Positions 1 to 9,690 of a DNA stretch of 64,000 nucleotides are shown in pieces (position 1 is the stretch's first letter; the number at the start of each line of letters is the position of its first letter). Below the pieces are notes generated by a model. That model had not been told where the DNA came from, did no database searches, and was given only the letters and a program-made list of their open reading frames with translations. Made by a program: the position numbers and the translations under genes. This DNA comes from Arthrobacter sp. 35W (GTDB lineage Bacteria; Actinomycetota; Actinomycetes; Actinomycetales; Micrococcaceae): assembly GCF_000482545.1 (NCBI RefSeq), contig NZ_KI519454.1, forward strand, positions 1,710,954-1,774,953, in the 5' to 3' direction.

Positions 1-251
1 GCTACGGCCACGCGTTCACCGAGTCCTCCCCGGAGGCGTACGAGCGGCTGATCCTGGATGTGCTGCTGGGCGAGCCGCCGCTGTTCCCGCGCCACCAGGA
101 GGTGGAGCTGTCCTGGAAGATCCTGGACCCGTTCGAGGAGTTCTGGGCCGCGGAGGGCACGCAGCCGGAATCGTACGCGCCCGGCTCCTGGGGGCCGGCC
201 GCCGCCGATGAACTGTTGACCCGCGATGGAAGGACCTGGAGAAGACCGTGA
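1..251 (+). CDS. zwf: Glucose-6-phosphate dehydrogenase, C-terminal end (partial)
   Basis: Open from the left edge in frame 3. The visible 83 residues contain HAFTESSPEAYERLILD and WKILDPFEEFW, which are typical of the C-terminal part of glucose-6-phosphate dehydrogenase, the NADP-dependent first step of the oxidative pentose phosphate pathway. The N-terminal coenzyme domain lies outside the window. Its TGA overlaps the GTG start of opcA (GTGA), so the two are translationally coupled. The identification rests on the C-terminal match together with opcA and pgl directly downstream. Confidence 0.93.
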   Translation, partial: YGHAFTESSPEAYERLILDVLLGEPPLFPRHQEVELSWKILDPFEEFWAAEGTQPESYAPGSWGPAAADELLTRDGRTWRRP

Positions 252-1186
252 TCATTGATCTGCCGAACACCACAACCTCAAAGGTCACCAAGAAGATCGT
301 CACCCTGCGCGAGCAGGGCGGCGTGGTCGCCCTGGGCCGGGTGATGACCCTGGTGGTCATCACCCGGGACGGGCACGAGGAGGAGGCCATTGCGGCAGCC
401 AACCTCGCCAGCCGTGAACACCCCTGCCGGATCATCGTCCTTGCCGCCGGCAGCGCCGCGGAGCCGACCCGACTGGACGGGCAGATCCGGGTCGGCGGCG
501 ACGCGGGCGCCTCGGAGGTCATTGTGCTCCGCGGCTACGGGGAGCTGGCCACGGACAGCGAATCGGTCATTTCGGCGCTGCTGCTGCCCGATGCCCCGAT
601 CGTGGCCTGGTGGCCGCAGGGCATGCCGGAATCGGCCAGCGCCAGCTCCATCGGACGCATTGCCCACCGCCGCATCACGGATTCGGCCAACGAGCCCAGC
701 CCTCGTGATGCCCTGGCCCACCTGGGCAGGACCTACACCGGGGGCGACACGGACCTGGCCTGGACGCGCCTGACGAACTGGCGCATCCAGCTCGCGGCCG
801 TGTTCGACCAGCTCGATGAGGAACCCGTCACGCACATCACCGTCGAAGGTGCCACGGACTCCCCCAGCACCCTGCTGCTGGCATCCTGGCTCCACCAGGC
901 CCTGGGCGCCCCCATCACCGTGGTGGAGGACCCCTCCGGCACCGGCATCCGCCGGGTTGTCCTGGAGCGGGCCGGCGGGGACGTGGAAATCCACCGCCCC
1001 GGCGCCGTCGATGCGGTGCTGACCCAGCCGGGCCAGCCCCAGCAGCGCATTGCGCTGCCGCGCCGCACCCTGCAGGACTGCCTGGCCGAGGAACTGCGCC
1101 GGTTGGACCCGGACGAGGTCTTCGGCGAAGTCATCACCACGGGCCTGTCGCGCCTGCTGGCCGAGGAAGAGGTTGTTCCCGCATGA
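248..1186 (+). CDS. opcA: OpcA, glucose-6-phosphate dehydrogenase assembly protein
   Basis: A 312-residue protein starting at GTG. It begins MIIDLPNTTTSKVTKKI and carries the family's central DAPIVAWWPQGMPE segment. OpcA is needed for assembly or full activity of Zwf in cyanobacteria and actinobacteria; it is cytosolic and has no catalytic function of its own that I can see. It sits between zwf (4-nt overlap) and pgl (ATGA overlap), the standard actinobacterial order, and length and context agree with the family. Confidence 0.95.
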   Translation: MIIDLPNTTTSKVTKKIVTLREQGGVVALGRVMTLVVITRDGHEEEAIAAANLASREHPCRIIVLAAGSAAEPTRLDGQIRVGGDAGASEVIVLRGYGELATDSESVISALLLPDAPIVAWWPQGMPESASASSIGRIAHRRITDSANEPSPRDALAHLGRTYTGGDTDLAWTRLTNWRIQLAAVFDQLDEEPVTHITVEGATDSPSTLLLASWLHQALGAPITVVEDPSGTGIRRVVLERAGGDVEIHRPGAVDAVLTQPGQPQQRIALPRRTLQDCLAEELRRLDPDEVFGEVITTGLSRLLAEEEVVPA

Positions 1187-1995
1187 GAGGCAACACGCGC
1201 ATCACCGTCCACCCCTCCTTTGAGGTTCTGGCGGCCACCACTGCCGCACGGCTGATCACGAGGCTGTTGGATGTCCAGAGCGAACGCGGCGAGGCCACGG
1301 TGGTCCTCACCGGCGGCAGCGTGGGCATCGCCACCCTGAAGGCCGTTGCGGAGTCCCCGGCACGGTTGGCCGTCAACTGGTCCAAGGTGAACTTCTGGTG
1401 GGGCGACGACCGTTTTGTCTCCGCCGATTCCCCGGACCGGAACCACGTCCAAGCCGCCGAGGCCCTGCTGGACCACATCGAGGTGGACCCCGCGCGGGTC
1501 CACGTCATGAAGCCCGCGGATGCGGGCCTGGATGTCGCCCAGGCCGCCGCCGAGTATGCCGAGCAGTTGGCAGCCGCGGCCCTCGCCGAGCACCGCGCCA
1601 GCGATGACTACGACGGCGATGCCGGCGCACCGCTGCTGCCGCGCTTTGATGTGCTGCTGCTGGGCATCGGCCCGGATGCGCACATTGCCTCGCTGTTCCC
1701 GGAGATGGCAGGCATCCGCACCAAGGATGCCGCCGTCGTCTCCGTCACCAACTCCCCCAAGCCGCCGCCGGAGCGGGTGTCCCTGACGCTGGGCACCATC
1801 AACTCCGCCGACGAGATTTGGTTGGTGGCCGCGGGCAGCGACAAGGCTGGAGCGGTGGCTCTGGCCTTGGCCGGGGCAAGCCCCGTGCAGGTTCCGGCCT
1901 CCGGTGCCAACGGCAGGTCCCGGACCCGTTGGCTGGTGGATGAGGATGCTGCGGCCAAGGTCCCCGGCGCACTCATCGCCCGGCTGGACGCCTAG
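1183..1995 (+). CDS. pgl: 6-phosphogluconolactonase
   Basis: A 270-residue DevB/Pgl-type lactonase that hydrolyses 6-phosphogluconolactone to 6-phosphogluconate. The family signatures VVLTGGSVGIATL, FWWGDDRFV (about residues 68-76) and LLLGIGPDAHIASLFP are all visible. The start overlaps the opcA stop (ATGA), giving a coupled zwf-opcA-pgl operon that makes NADPH and pentose phosphates. The operon ends at a strong hairpin about 65 nt downstream. Confidence 0.95.
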   Translation: MRGNTRITVHPSFEVLAATTAARLITRLLDVQSERGEATVVLTGGSVGIATLKAVAESPARLAVNWSKVNFWWGDDRFVSADSPDRNHVQAAEALLDHIEVDPARVHVMKPADAGLDVAQAAAEYAEQLAAAALAEHRASDDYDGDAGAPLLPRFDVLLLGIGPDAHIASLFPEMAGIRTKDAAVVSVTNSPKPPPERVSLTLGTINSADEIWLVAAGSDKAGAVALALAGASPVQVPASGANGRSRTRWLVDEDAAAKVPGALIARLDA

Positions 1996-2059
1996 TCCCC
2001 ACCCGCCCCCTGGCCTCGCACGCTCGGCCAGGGAACCCTGCGGGCGTGGGCCCTAACAA

Positions 2060-2105
2060 AAAGGGCCCGGGTCCTGCGGAGAAATCCGCAGGACCCGGGC
2101 CCTTT
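2060..2105. terminator. Bidirectional terminator between pgl and secG
   Basis: A perfect stem of about 21 bp (2060-2080 with 2085-2105) closed by a GAAA tetraloop. It has an A-run on its left and a T-containing flank on its right, so it can terminate both the rightward pgl operon and the leftward secG gene. Confidence 0.92.
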
Positions 2106-2119
2106 CGTTTAAGGCTGTG

Positions 2120-2362
2120 TCAGCTGTAGGCCATGATCAGGCCAAGGCCAATGATGACCACGGCCCAGGTGATGCCCAGAATCACCGTGAAGCGGTTCAG
2201 GTTGCGCTCGGCGACACCCGAGGAACCCAGCGAAGAGCTCATGCCGCCGCCGAACATGTCAGAAAGACCGCCACCGCGCCCCTTGTGCAGAAGGATGAGC
2301 AAGGTCAGCAGCAAACTGGTAATGCCCAGCAGGATCTGCAAAGCAATTTGAAGAGCGTCCAC
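2120..2362 (-). CDS. secG: Preprotein translocase subunit SecG
   Basis: An 80-residue protein with two membrane helices (about residues 5-25 and 58-78) around a glycine-rich loop (GRGGGLSDMFGGG), the standard SecG architecture. SecG assists SecYE during protein export. It lies downstream of tpiA on the same strand, as is usual in actinobacteria, where secG closes the gap-pgk-tpiA block. Confidence 0.95.
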   Translation of the reverse strand: MDALQIALQILLGITSLLLTLLILLHKGRGGGLSDMFGGGMSSSLGSSGVAERNLNRFTVILGITWAVVIIGLGLIMAYS

Positions 2363-2435
2363 AACGGCCTTTCAGCAGTGACAAGTAAGAGAGGTATTTG
2401 CGGCAGCGGGTTGCTGCAAATGAACTACAGACAGC

Positions 2436-3251
2436 CTAGTCGGTGACGAGGTGGTTTTCGAACCGTGCGATGTTTGCGAACTCGCCGGCATCCAGGCTGG
2501 CGCCTCCCACCAGAACGCCGTCGACGTCGCTCTGGCCCAGAATCGCGGCAGCGTTGGAGGCCTTGACGGAACCGCCGTAGAGCAGGCGGGTCTTGGCGGC
2601 GGTCTCGGCGCCGTACAGCTCGGTGAGCTGGGCACGGATCGCGGCGCACATTTCCTGTGCATCCTCCGGTCCGGCAACCTCGCCCGTGCCGATGGCCCAG
2701 ACGGGCTCGTAGGCGATGACCAGGGAGGCAACCTCTTCGGCGGTGAGGCCTTCGATGCCGCCGCGCACCTGGGCCAGCGTGTACTCAACGTGGGTGCCGG
2801 CCTGGCGGATGTCCAGGCCCTCGCCGGCGCACAGGATCGGAGTGACCTCGTGGCGGAAGGCGGCCTTGACCTTGCGGTTGAGCAGCTCGTCGGACTCGCC
2901 GTGGATGCTGCGGCGTTCGCTGTGGCCCACCAGCACGTAGGCGCAGCCCAGCTTGGCCAGGAAGGCACCGGAGATGTCACCGGTGTAGGCGCCGGAATCC
3001 TCCGGCGAGAGGTCCTGTCCACCGTAGACAAGCTTGAGCTTGTCGCCCTGGACGAGGGTCTGGACGCCGCGCAGATCGGTGAAGGGCGGGAAGACAGCCA
3101 CCTCAACCCGGCCAAAATCGTGGCGGGCGTCGGACAGGGTCCAGGCCAGCTTCTGCAGCAGGGTGATGCCCTGGACGTGGTCCATGTTCATCTTCCAGTT
3201 GCCCGCGATCAGCGGCGTCCGGTCAAAGGTTCCATTGGTTGAGGTAGTCAT
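2436..3251 (-). CDS. tpiA: Triosephosphate isomerase
   Basis: A 271-residue TIM barrel that interconverts dihydroxyacetone phosphate and glyceraldehyde 3-phosphate. Visible motifs are LIAGNWKMN (catalytic Lys), [10 protein letters not shown] (catalytic His), [13 protein letters not shown] (catalytic Glu) and LYGGSVK (phosphate loop). I start at the ATG at 3251 because GGAG lies at good distance; a GTG six codons upstream overlaps that ribosome site. A terminator-like hairpin separates it from pgk, so read-through or a separate promoter is implied. Confidence 0.97.
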   Translation of the reverse strand: MTTSTNGTFDRTPLIAGNWKMNMDHVQGITLLQKLAWTLSDARHDFGRVEVAVFPPFTDLRGVQTLVQGDKLKLVYGGQDLSPEDSGAYTGDISGAFLAKLGCAYVLVGHSERRSIHGESDELLNRKVKAAFRHEVTPILCAGEGLDIRQAGTHVEYTLAQVRGGIEGLTAEEVASLVIAYEPVWAIGTGEVAGPEDAQEMCAAIRAQLTELYGAETAAKTRLLYGGSVKASNAAAILGQSDVDGVLVGGASLDAGEFANIARFENHLVTD

Positions 3252-3291
3252 TGCTCGCTCCAGAATCACAAATGGTTGACATGCGAATTAA

Positions 3292-3338
3292 GTACAACAA
3301 AAAGAATCCGGCGGCCGGCCAGGAGGCCGGCCGCCGGA
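3292..3338 (-). terminator. Rho-independent terminator or attenuator between pgk and tpiA
   Basis: A perfect 14-bp GC-rich stem (3307-3320 with 3325-3338) with a 4-nt loop. On the minus strand it is followed directly by a T-rich run (TTCTTTTTGTTG, 3295-3306). It lies after pgk and before tpiA, inside what would otherwise be a gap-pgk-tpiA-secG operon. Confidence 0.85.
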
Positions 3339-3351
3339 AGGGGTCGATGCC

Positions 3352-4590
3352 CTAGCGCTGCAGCGCCGTCAGACCGGGCAGTTCCTTGCCCTCGAGGAAC
3401 TCGAGGCTGGCCCCACCACCGGTGGAGATGTGGCCGAATGCGTCATCGGCAAAGCCCAGGGTGCGCACGGCGGCGGCGGAGTCGCCACCACCGACCACCG
3501 TGAAGCCGCCGGACGCGGAGTTTGCGGCCAGTGCCGCGGCCACGGCGCGCGTGCCCTCGGCGAAGGCCGGGAATTCAAAGACGCCCATGGGACCGTTCCA
3601 GAACACCGTCTTGGCGCTCTCGATGGCCGCCGCGAACGCAGCACCGCTCTCCGGGCCGATGTCCAGGCCGAGGCCCTTGGCGCCGAAGCTGCTGCCTTCG
3701 ATGGCGGTTGCCGGAACAGTCTCGTTCTCGGCGTCGGCGGCAAAGCCGGCGGCCACCACGATGTCCGTGGGAAGCACGAATGTCGTACCGGCGGCGGCGG
3801 CGCGGGACAGGTAGTCCGTCACCACGGGGATCTGGTCGACCTCCAGCAGGGAGGCGCCGACGGCGTAGCCCTGGGCTGCCAGGAAGGTGAACAGCATGCC
3901 GCCGCCCACAAGGATCGTGTCAGCCTTGCCGATCAGGTTGTCGATCACCGCGAGCTTGTCCGAGACCTTGGACCCGCCGAGCACCACAACGTACGGGCTG
4001 GCCGTATCGGTGGTGAGCTTGTTCAGGACCTCAAGCTCGGTGCGCACCAGGTCGCCCTGGTAGGACGGCAGCGCCTTGGCGATGTCGTACACCGAGGCGT
4101 GCTTGCGGTGGACGGCGCCGAAGGCATCGTCCACGTAGGCGCCGGTGCCGCCGGTCAGGGCGGCGAGCTCGGCGGCCATGGCGGCGCGCTCGGCGTCGTC
4201 CTTGCTGGTTTCACGGGCGTCGAAACGCACGTTCTCCAGCACCAGGACGGCACCGTCGGCCAGTGCGGCCGAGAGCTCCTGCGCCGAGGCGCCGGTGGTG
4301 TCCGCGGCCAGCGCGATGTCCAGTTCGGGCGCGAGCTCCGCCATGCGTGCGACGGCGGGAGCCAGCGAATACTTCGCCTCGGGGGTGCCCTTGGGACGGC
4401 CCAGGTGCGCAGACACCAGCACCTTCGCACCGGCGTTTGCCAGGGCGGAGATGACAGGCAGAGAGGCCTTGATGCGGCCGTCGTCAGTCACTGTAGAGCC
4501 GTCGAGCGGCACGTTCAGATCACTACGGATAAGAACGTGCCGCCCGCGGACACCTTCAGCGAGGAGTTCGTTGAGGGTGTGCAAAGTCAT
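3352..4590 (-). CDS. pgk: Phosphoglycerate kinase
   Basis: A 412-residue kinase of the usual bacterial length that makes ATP from 1,3-bisphosphoglycerate. Signatures are VLIRSDLNVPLDG near the N-terminus, VLVSAHLGRPKG, the hinge-side VVLGGSKVSDKL, and the C-terminal nucleotide loop GGGDSAAAV. It starts 9 nt after the gap stop, so the two are cotranscribed. Confidence 0.97.
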   Translation of the reverse strand: MTLHTLNELLAEGVRGRHVLIRSDLNVPLDGSTVTDDGRIKASLPVISALANAGAKVLVSAHLGRPKGTPEAKYSLAPAVARMAELAPELDIALAADTTGASAQELSAALADGAVLVLENVRFDARETSKDDAERAAMAAELAALTGGTGAYVDDAFGAVHRKHASVYDIAKALPSYQGDLVRTELEVLNKLTTDTASPYVVVLGGSKVSDKLAVIDNLIGKADTILVGGGMLFTFLAAQGYAVGASLLEVDQIPVVTDYLSRAAAAGTTFVLPTDIVVAAGFAADAENETVPATAIEGSSFGAKGLGLDIGPESGAAFAAAIESAKTVFWNGPMGVFEFPAFAEGTRAVAAALAANSASGGFTVVGGGDSAAAVRTLGFADDAFGHISTGGGASLEFLEGKELPGLTALQR

Positions 4591-4599
4591 GTAGTCAGC

Positions 4600-5880
<1,281 letters not shown>

Positions 5881-6504
5881 CTAGAGGATGATCAGACCCG
5901 TTGCGTTGGCACGGGCGCCGTCGAAGCGCTGGGCAACATCGGCCCAGTTGACGATGTTCCAGAAGGCCTTGACGTAGTCGGCCTTGACGTTGACGTAGTC
6001 CAGGTAGAAGGCGTGCTCCCACATGTCCAGCATCAGCAGCGGGGTGGTGCCGACGGCGACGTTGCCCTGCTGGTCGTAGAGCTGCTCGATGAGCAGGTTG
6101 CCACCGATGGGCTCGTAGGCCAGGAAGGCCCAGCCGGAGCCCTGCAGGCCCATGGCCGCAGCGGTGAACTGTGCGCGGAAGGCGTCGAAGGAGCCAAAGG
6201 CGTCATCGATGGCAGCGGCCAGCTCACCCTCGGGCTTGTCGCCTCCGTCCGGGGAGAGGTTGTTCCAGAACACCGAGTGGTTGATGTGGCCGCCCGTGTG
6301 GAACGCGAGGTCCTTGGAGAGGCGGTTGATGTTCGCGAAGTCACCCTTGTCGCGGGCCTCGGCCAGCTGGGCCAGCGCGTTGTTGGCGCCGGCGACGTAG
6401 GCTGCATGGTGCTTGCTGTGGTGCAGCTCCATGATGCGGGCCGAGATGTTCGGCTCCAACGCAGCATAGTCGTAGGGCAATTCGGGAAGTGTGTACTCGG
6501 TCAC
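5881..6504 (-). CDS. sodA: Superoxide dismutase (Mn/Fe family)
   Basis: A 207-residue cytosolic enzyme that dismutates superoxide. Metal-ligand regions are visible: [26 protein letters not shown], and the C-terminal [12 protein letters not shown]. Starting at the GTG at 6504 gives the usual [13 protein letters not shown]-terminus and is preceded by GGAGG four bases upstream; the longer frame lacks support. The metal (Mn, Fe or cambialistic) cannot be fixed from sequence, though the G-to-Q pattern ([18 protein letters not shown]) fits actinobacterial Mn/Fe forms. Confidence 0.95.
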   Translation of the reverse strand: MTEYTLPELPYDYAALEPNISARIMELHHSKHHAAYVAGANNALAQLAEARDKGDFANINRLSKDLAFHTGGHINHSVFWNNLSPDGGDKPEGELAAAIDDAFGSFDAFRAQFTAAAMGLQGSGWAFLAYEPIGGNLLIEQLYDQQGNVAVGTTPLLMLDMWEHAFYLDYVNVKADYVKAFWNIVNWADVAQRFDGARANATGLIIL

Positions 6505-6616
6505 GGTTCCTCCGTAGCAGTTCTGAAGCAATTTGTTGTCTAACAATTCGCACAACCCCGGCGGCCCGGGGTTTATTTCTACTCTTTCATACTAAGGCGC
6601 GAAATGCGGCCTTTCT

Positions 6617-7597
6617 TTATTCTTCGAGCATCTCCAAAGTCACACTTGATTCCGTGGACGGAATTCCCAGATCCATGGCACGCTTGTCGGCCATTGCCAG
6701 CAGCCGCCGGATCCGCCCGGCGATGGCATCCTTCGTCATGGGCGGATCCGCCAGACGGCCCAGTTCGTCAAGGCTGGCCTGCTTGTGGGCCACGCGCAGC
6801 TGGCCTGCGTACTTGAGGTGGTCGGGAACGTCGTCGCCGAGGATCTCCAGGGCCCTGTCCACGCGGGCGCCGGCCGCCACGGCCGCCTGGGCCGAGCGGC
6901 GCAGATTGGCATCGTCAAAGTTGGCCAGGCGGTTGGCCGTGGCGCGGACTTCCTTGCGCATGCGCCGCTCCTCCCACACCAGGAGGGCGTCGTGGGCCCC
7001 CATGCGGGTCAGCAGTGCCGCGATCGTGTCGCCGTCGCGGATCACCACGCGGTCCACACCGCGCACCTCGCGCGCCTTGGCGGCAATGTCCAGCCGGCGG
7101 GCGGCACCCACCAGCGCCAGCGCTGCCTCGGGGCCAGGGCAGGTCACCTCCATGGCGGAGGAGCGTCCGGGCTCGGTCAGTGAACCGTGGGCCAGGAACG
7201 CGCCGCGCCACACGGCCTCGGCGTCGGAGGCGGAGCCATTGACCACCACGGAGGGCAGGCCGCGCACCGGACGGCCGCGGGCATCCAACAGGCCGGTCTG
7301 GCGGGCCAATGCCTCGCCCTCGCGGACCACGCGCACCACGTAGCGGTTGCCGCGGCGCAGACCGCCGCCGGAGACCACGATGATCTCGCTTTGGTGGCCG
7401 TAGATCTCGGCAATGGCCGCCCGCAGCCTGCGGGCGGTGGAGGCCAGGTCAACCTCGGCCTCGATGACGATCCGGCCGGAGATGATGTGCAGGCCGCCGG
7501 CGAAGCGCAGCAGCGTGGAGACTTCGGCCTTGCGCACGGAGGACTTCTTGATGTCCAGCCGGGATAGTTCCTCTTTAACCGCCGCCGTCAGCGCCAT
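6617..7597 (-). CDS. whiA: Sporulation/cell-division regulator WhiA
   Basis: A 326-residue protein that begins [15 protein letters not shown] and has the N-terminal homing-endonuclease-like domain ([24 protein letters not shown]) followed by a C-terminal helix-turn-helix ([21 protein letters not shown]). WhiA is a DNA-binding regulator of cell division and chromosome segregation in Gram-positives, including non-sporulating species. It is the last gene of the uvrC-rapZ-yvcK-whiA block, in the canonical order. Confidence 0.95.
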   Translation of the reverse strand: MALTAAVKEELSRLDIKKSSVRKAEVSTLLRFAGGLHIISGRIVIEAEVDLASTARRLRAAIAEIYGHQSEIIVVSGGGLRRGNRYVVRVVREGEALARQTGLLDARGRPVRGLPSVVVNGSASDAEAVWRGAFLAHGSLTEPGRSSAMEVTCPGPEAALALVGAARRLDIAAKAREVRGVDRVVIRDGDTIAALLTRMGAHDALLVWEERRMRKEVRATANRLANFDDANLRRSAQAAVAAGARVDRALEILGDDVPDHLKYAGQLRVAHKQASLDELGRLADPPMTKDAIAGRIRRLLAMADKRAMDLGIPSTESSVTLEMLEE

Positions 7598-7621
7598 GAT
7601 GCCGCCCTCGCTCTCAATGCT

Positions 7622-8635
7622 CTAGTTGTCCCCAAAGATGTCTCTATACGCCGCGGCCAGCCGCAGCGGATCATGCACCGCGGCCCCACCGGACCCACCT
7701 ACTGTACCCAAAACCACCTCTGCGCCGATCATCGCGGCCGCTTCTTTGAACTGCGCCACATCCGTGATGCTGCGCGGATCGGCCAGCACCACGTCCACGC
7801 CAAATTCCGGCGCGTAGCGGGAAATCACGTGCAAATGGTCCGCCGCACTCATGCCCGTGGTCTCCTTGTCGTTCACGTCAAGGTTCATGGTCAGGCAGCG
7901 CTTGGCCTTGGTTGAACTCAGCGCGCGGCGCAGTTCCGGCAGCAGCAGATGCGGCAGCACGGAGGTGTACCAGGAGCCGGGGCCGAGCACCACCCAGTCC
8001 GCCTCGAGCACGGCGGACACCGCCTCCGGGCAGGCCGGAGCATCGGCCGGCAGCAGGCGGACATCCTCCACGGTGCCCTGCAGGGCCAGGCTCGCCTGGC
8101 CGGAGATGATGTGCCGGTCCTCCTCCCCCAGCGCATTGCGGCGGCGGACGGTGCCCTCGATGGTCAGCGGAACGGAGGCCATCGGCAGCACCGTCCCGCG
8201 GGCGCCCAGCAGCGCACCGGCCCATTGCAGCCCGGCCACGGTGTCCCCCAGCAGCTCCCAGAGCGTGACAATGAGCAGATTGCCCATGGCATGGTTGTCC
8301 AGCGAGCCGGGCCCGCCGCCGGAGCTGAAGCGGTGCTGCATGACATCGCGCCAGGTGCGGCCCCAGTCCGTGTCATCGCACAGGGCGGCCAGCGCCATGC
8401 GCAGATCGCCCGGCGGCAGCACGCCCAACTCCTCGCGCAGCCGCCCTGAAGAGCCGCCGTCGTCGGCCACCGTCACGACGGCGGTGAGCTCGGAGGTGAT
8501 CAGCCGCAGAGCAGAGAGCGATGCGGCCAGCCCATGGCCCCCGCCCAGCGCGGCGATGCGCAGGTCGGTGCCGCGCAGATCAGTGGCGGATGCGCGCGCG
8601 GGCAGGGGAACCATGGGGAGGATGCCCGTGTACAC
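7622..8635 (-). CDS. yvcK: YvcK-type gluconeogenesis factor (CofD-like family)
   Basis: A 337-residue protein with the YvcK/CofD-like Rossmann signatures: IAALGGGHGLAASLSALR near the N-terminus, VTVADDGGSSGRLREE, MGNLLIVTLWE and VVLGPGSWYTSVLPH. In other Gram-positives YvcK binds UDP-sugars and affects gluconeogenic growth and cell-wall synthesis. The GTG start at 8635 has GGGAG about 8 nt upstream; an ATG seven codons in is an alternative. It begins 5 nt after the rapZ stop. Confidence 0.93.
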   Translation of the reverse strand: MYTGILPMVPLPARASATDLRGTDLRIAALGGGHGLAASLSALRLITSELTAVVTVADDGGSSGRLREELGVLPPGDLRMALAALCDDTDWGRTWRDVMQHRFSSGGGPGSLDNHAMGNLLIVTLWELLGDTVAGLQWAGALLGARGTVLPMASVPLTIEGTVRRRNALGEEDRHIISGQASLALQGTVEDVRLLPADAPACPEAVSAVLEADWVVLGPGSWYTSVLPHLLLPELRRALSSTKAKRCLTMNLDVNDKETTGMSAADHLHVISRYAPEFGVDVVLADPRSITDVAQFKEAAAMIGAEVVLGTVGGSGGAAVHDPLRLAAAYRDIFGDN

Positions 8636-8640
8636 CGCGT

Positions 8641-9579
8641 TTACTCCCGGCCGAGGTCGCGGTGGCGGGTGCTGACGGTGACCCCGGAGAGCTCGCCCAG
8701 GCGTTTGGCCAATTCGACGGCAACGGCCACCGAGCGGTGCTTGCCGCCGGTGCAGCCCACGGCAATGGTGGCGTAGTGCTTGTTTTCGCGGCGGTAGCCG
8801 TCCAGCACGGGCTCCAGGGCGTGGACATAGCGGTCCACGAAGTCCGCGGCGTTGTTGTCCTTGAGCACAAAGTTGCTCACATCGGCATCCAGCCCGGTGT
8901 GCGGGCGCAGCTGCGGAATCCAGTGCGGGTTGGGGATGAAGCGCACATCGGCCACATAGTTGGCGTCCACCGGCAGCCCGTACTTGAAGCCGAAGCTCAT
9001 CACCGTCAGGCGCAGCACCACCGGGCCGGAGTCGCTGAACAGCTCGGTGACGGCGGAGCCCAGCTCGTGCACGTTCAAAATGGAGGTGTCCAGCACCATC
9101 TCGGACTGTTCCTTCATTTCCGCCAGCAGGGCGCGCTCGGCGGCGATGCCGTCCAGGATGCGTCCATTGCCCTGCAACGGGTGGGGCCTGCGGCCCTGTT
9201 CGAAACGGCGCACCAGGGTCTCGTCGCTGGCGTCCAGGAAGAGCACGCGGTAGGTCACGCCGCTGGCGGAGAGGGCGTTGAGGGATTCGCGGATGTCGGC
9301 GAACAGGGCCTTGCCACGCACATCGACCACCACGGCCAGCTTGGGCAGGGCGGCGGGCATCCGGGAGACCAGATCGGCCAGCGTGCCGAGCATCTGCGGA
9401 GGAAGGTTTTCCACCACGTACCAGCCGTGGTCCTCCAGGGCGTTTGCCGCCGTGCTGCGGCCGGCGCCGGACATGCCGGTGACCACCAGAAGTTCGGACT
9501 CCTCGGGCTTCACGGCCGTGAGTTCTCCACTTGCGTCCTGCCCGTCGGCGCTCTGGGGCGCCTTGTCCTGATCCGTCAT
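8641..9579 (-). CDS. rapZ: RNase adapter protein RapZ (YvcJ), nucleotide-binding
   Basis: A 312-residue P-loop protein. The Walker A region reads [11 protein letters not shown], with Arg where Lys is canonical, a substitution often seen in actinobacterial members. C-terminal hallmarks are [16 protein letters not shown] and the [10 protein letters not shown] loop. RapZ homologues bind RNA or amino sugars in enterobacteria; the role in actinobacteria is less clear. The ATG at 9579 excludes a poorly conserved Arg/Gln-rich extension present in the longer open frame. Confidence 0.93.
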   Translation of the reverse strand: MTDQDKAPQSADGQDASGELTAVKPEESELLVVTGMSGAGRSTAANALEDHGWYVVENLPPQMLGTLADLVSRMPAALPKLAVVVDVRGKALFADIRESLNALSASGVTYRVLFLDASDETLVRRFEQGRRPHPLQGNGRILDGIAAERALLAEMKEQSEMVLDTSILNVHELGSAVTELFSDSGPVVLRLTVMSFGFKYGLPVDANYVADVRFIPNPHWIPQLRPHTGLDADVSNFVLKDNNAADFVDRYVHALEPVLDGYRRENKHYATIAVGCTGGKHRSVAVAVELAKRLGELSGVTVSTRHRDLGRE

Positions 9580-9690
9580 CAACGCGTCCCGTCCATAGCG
9601 TGCCTGCTGCCTTCGTGCTTGCCCTCCCAGCCTATCGTCTACCGGCACCGCGCCGCGTCACCGGGCCCGCCCTGGCTGGACCATGACGAG

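Noticed and set aside
3303-3339. GC-rich hairpin as a possible REP element
   Set aside because: It is followed by a T-rich run on the coding strand and sits between genes, so an intrinsic terminator explains it better.
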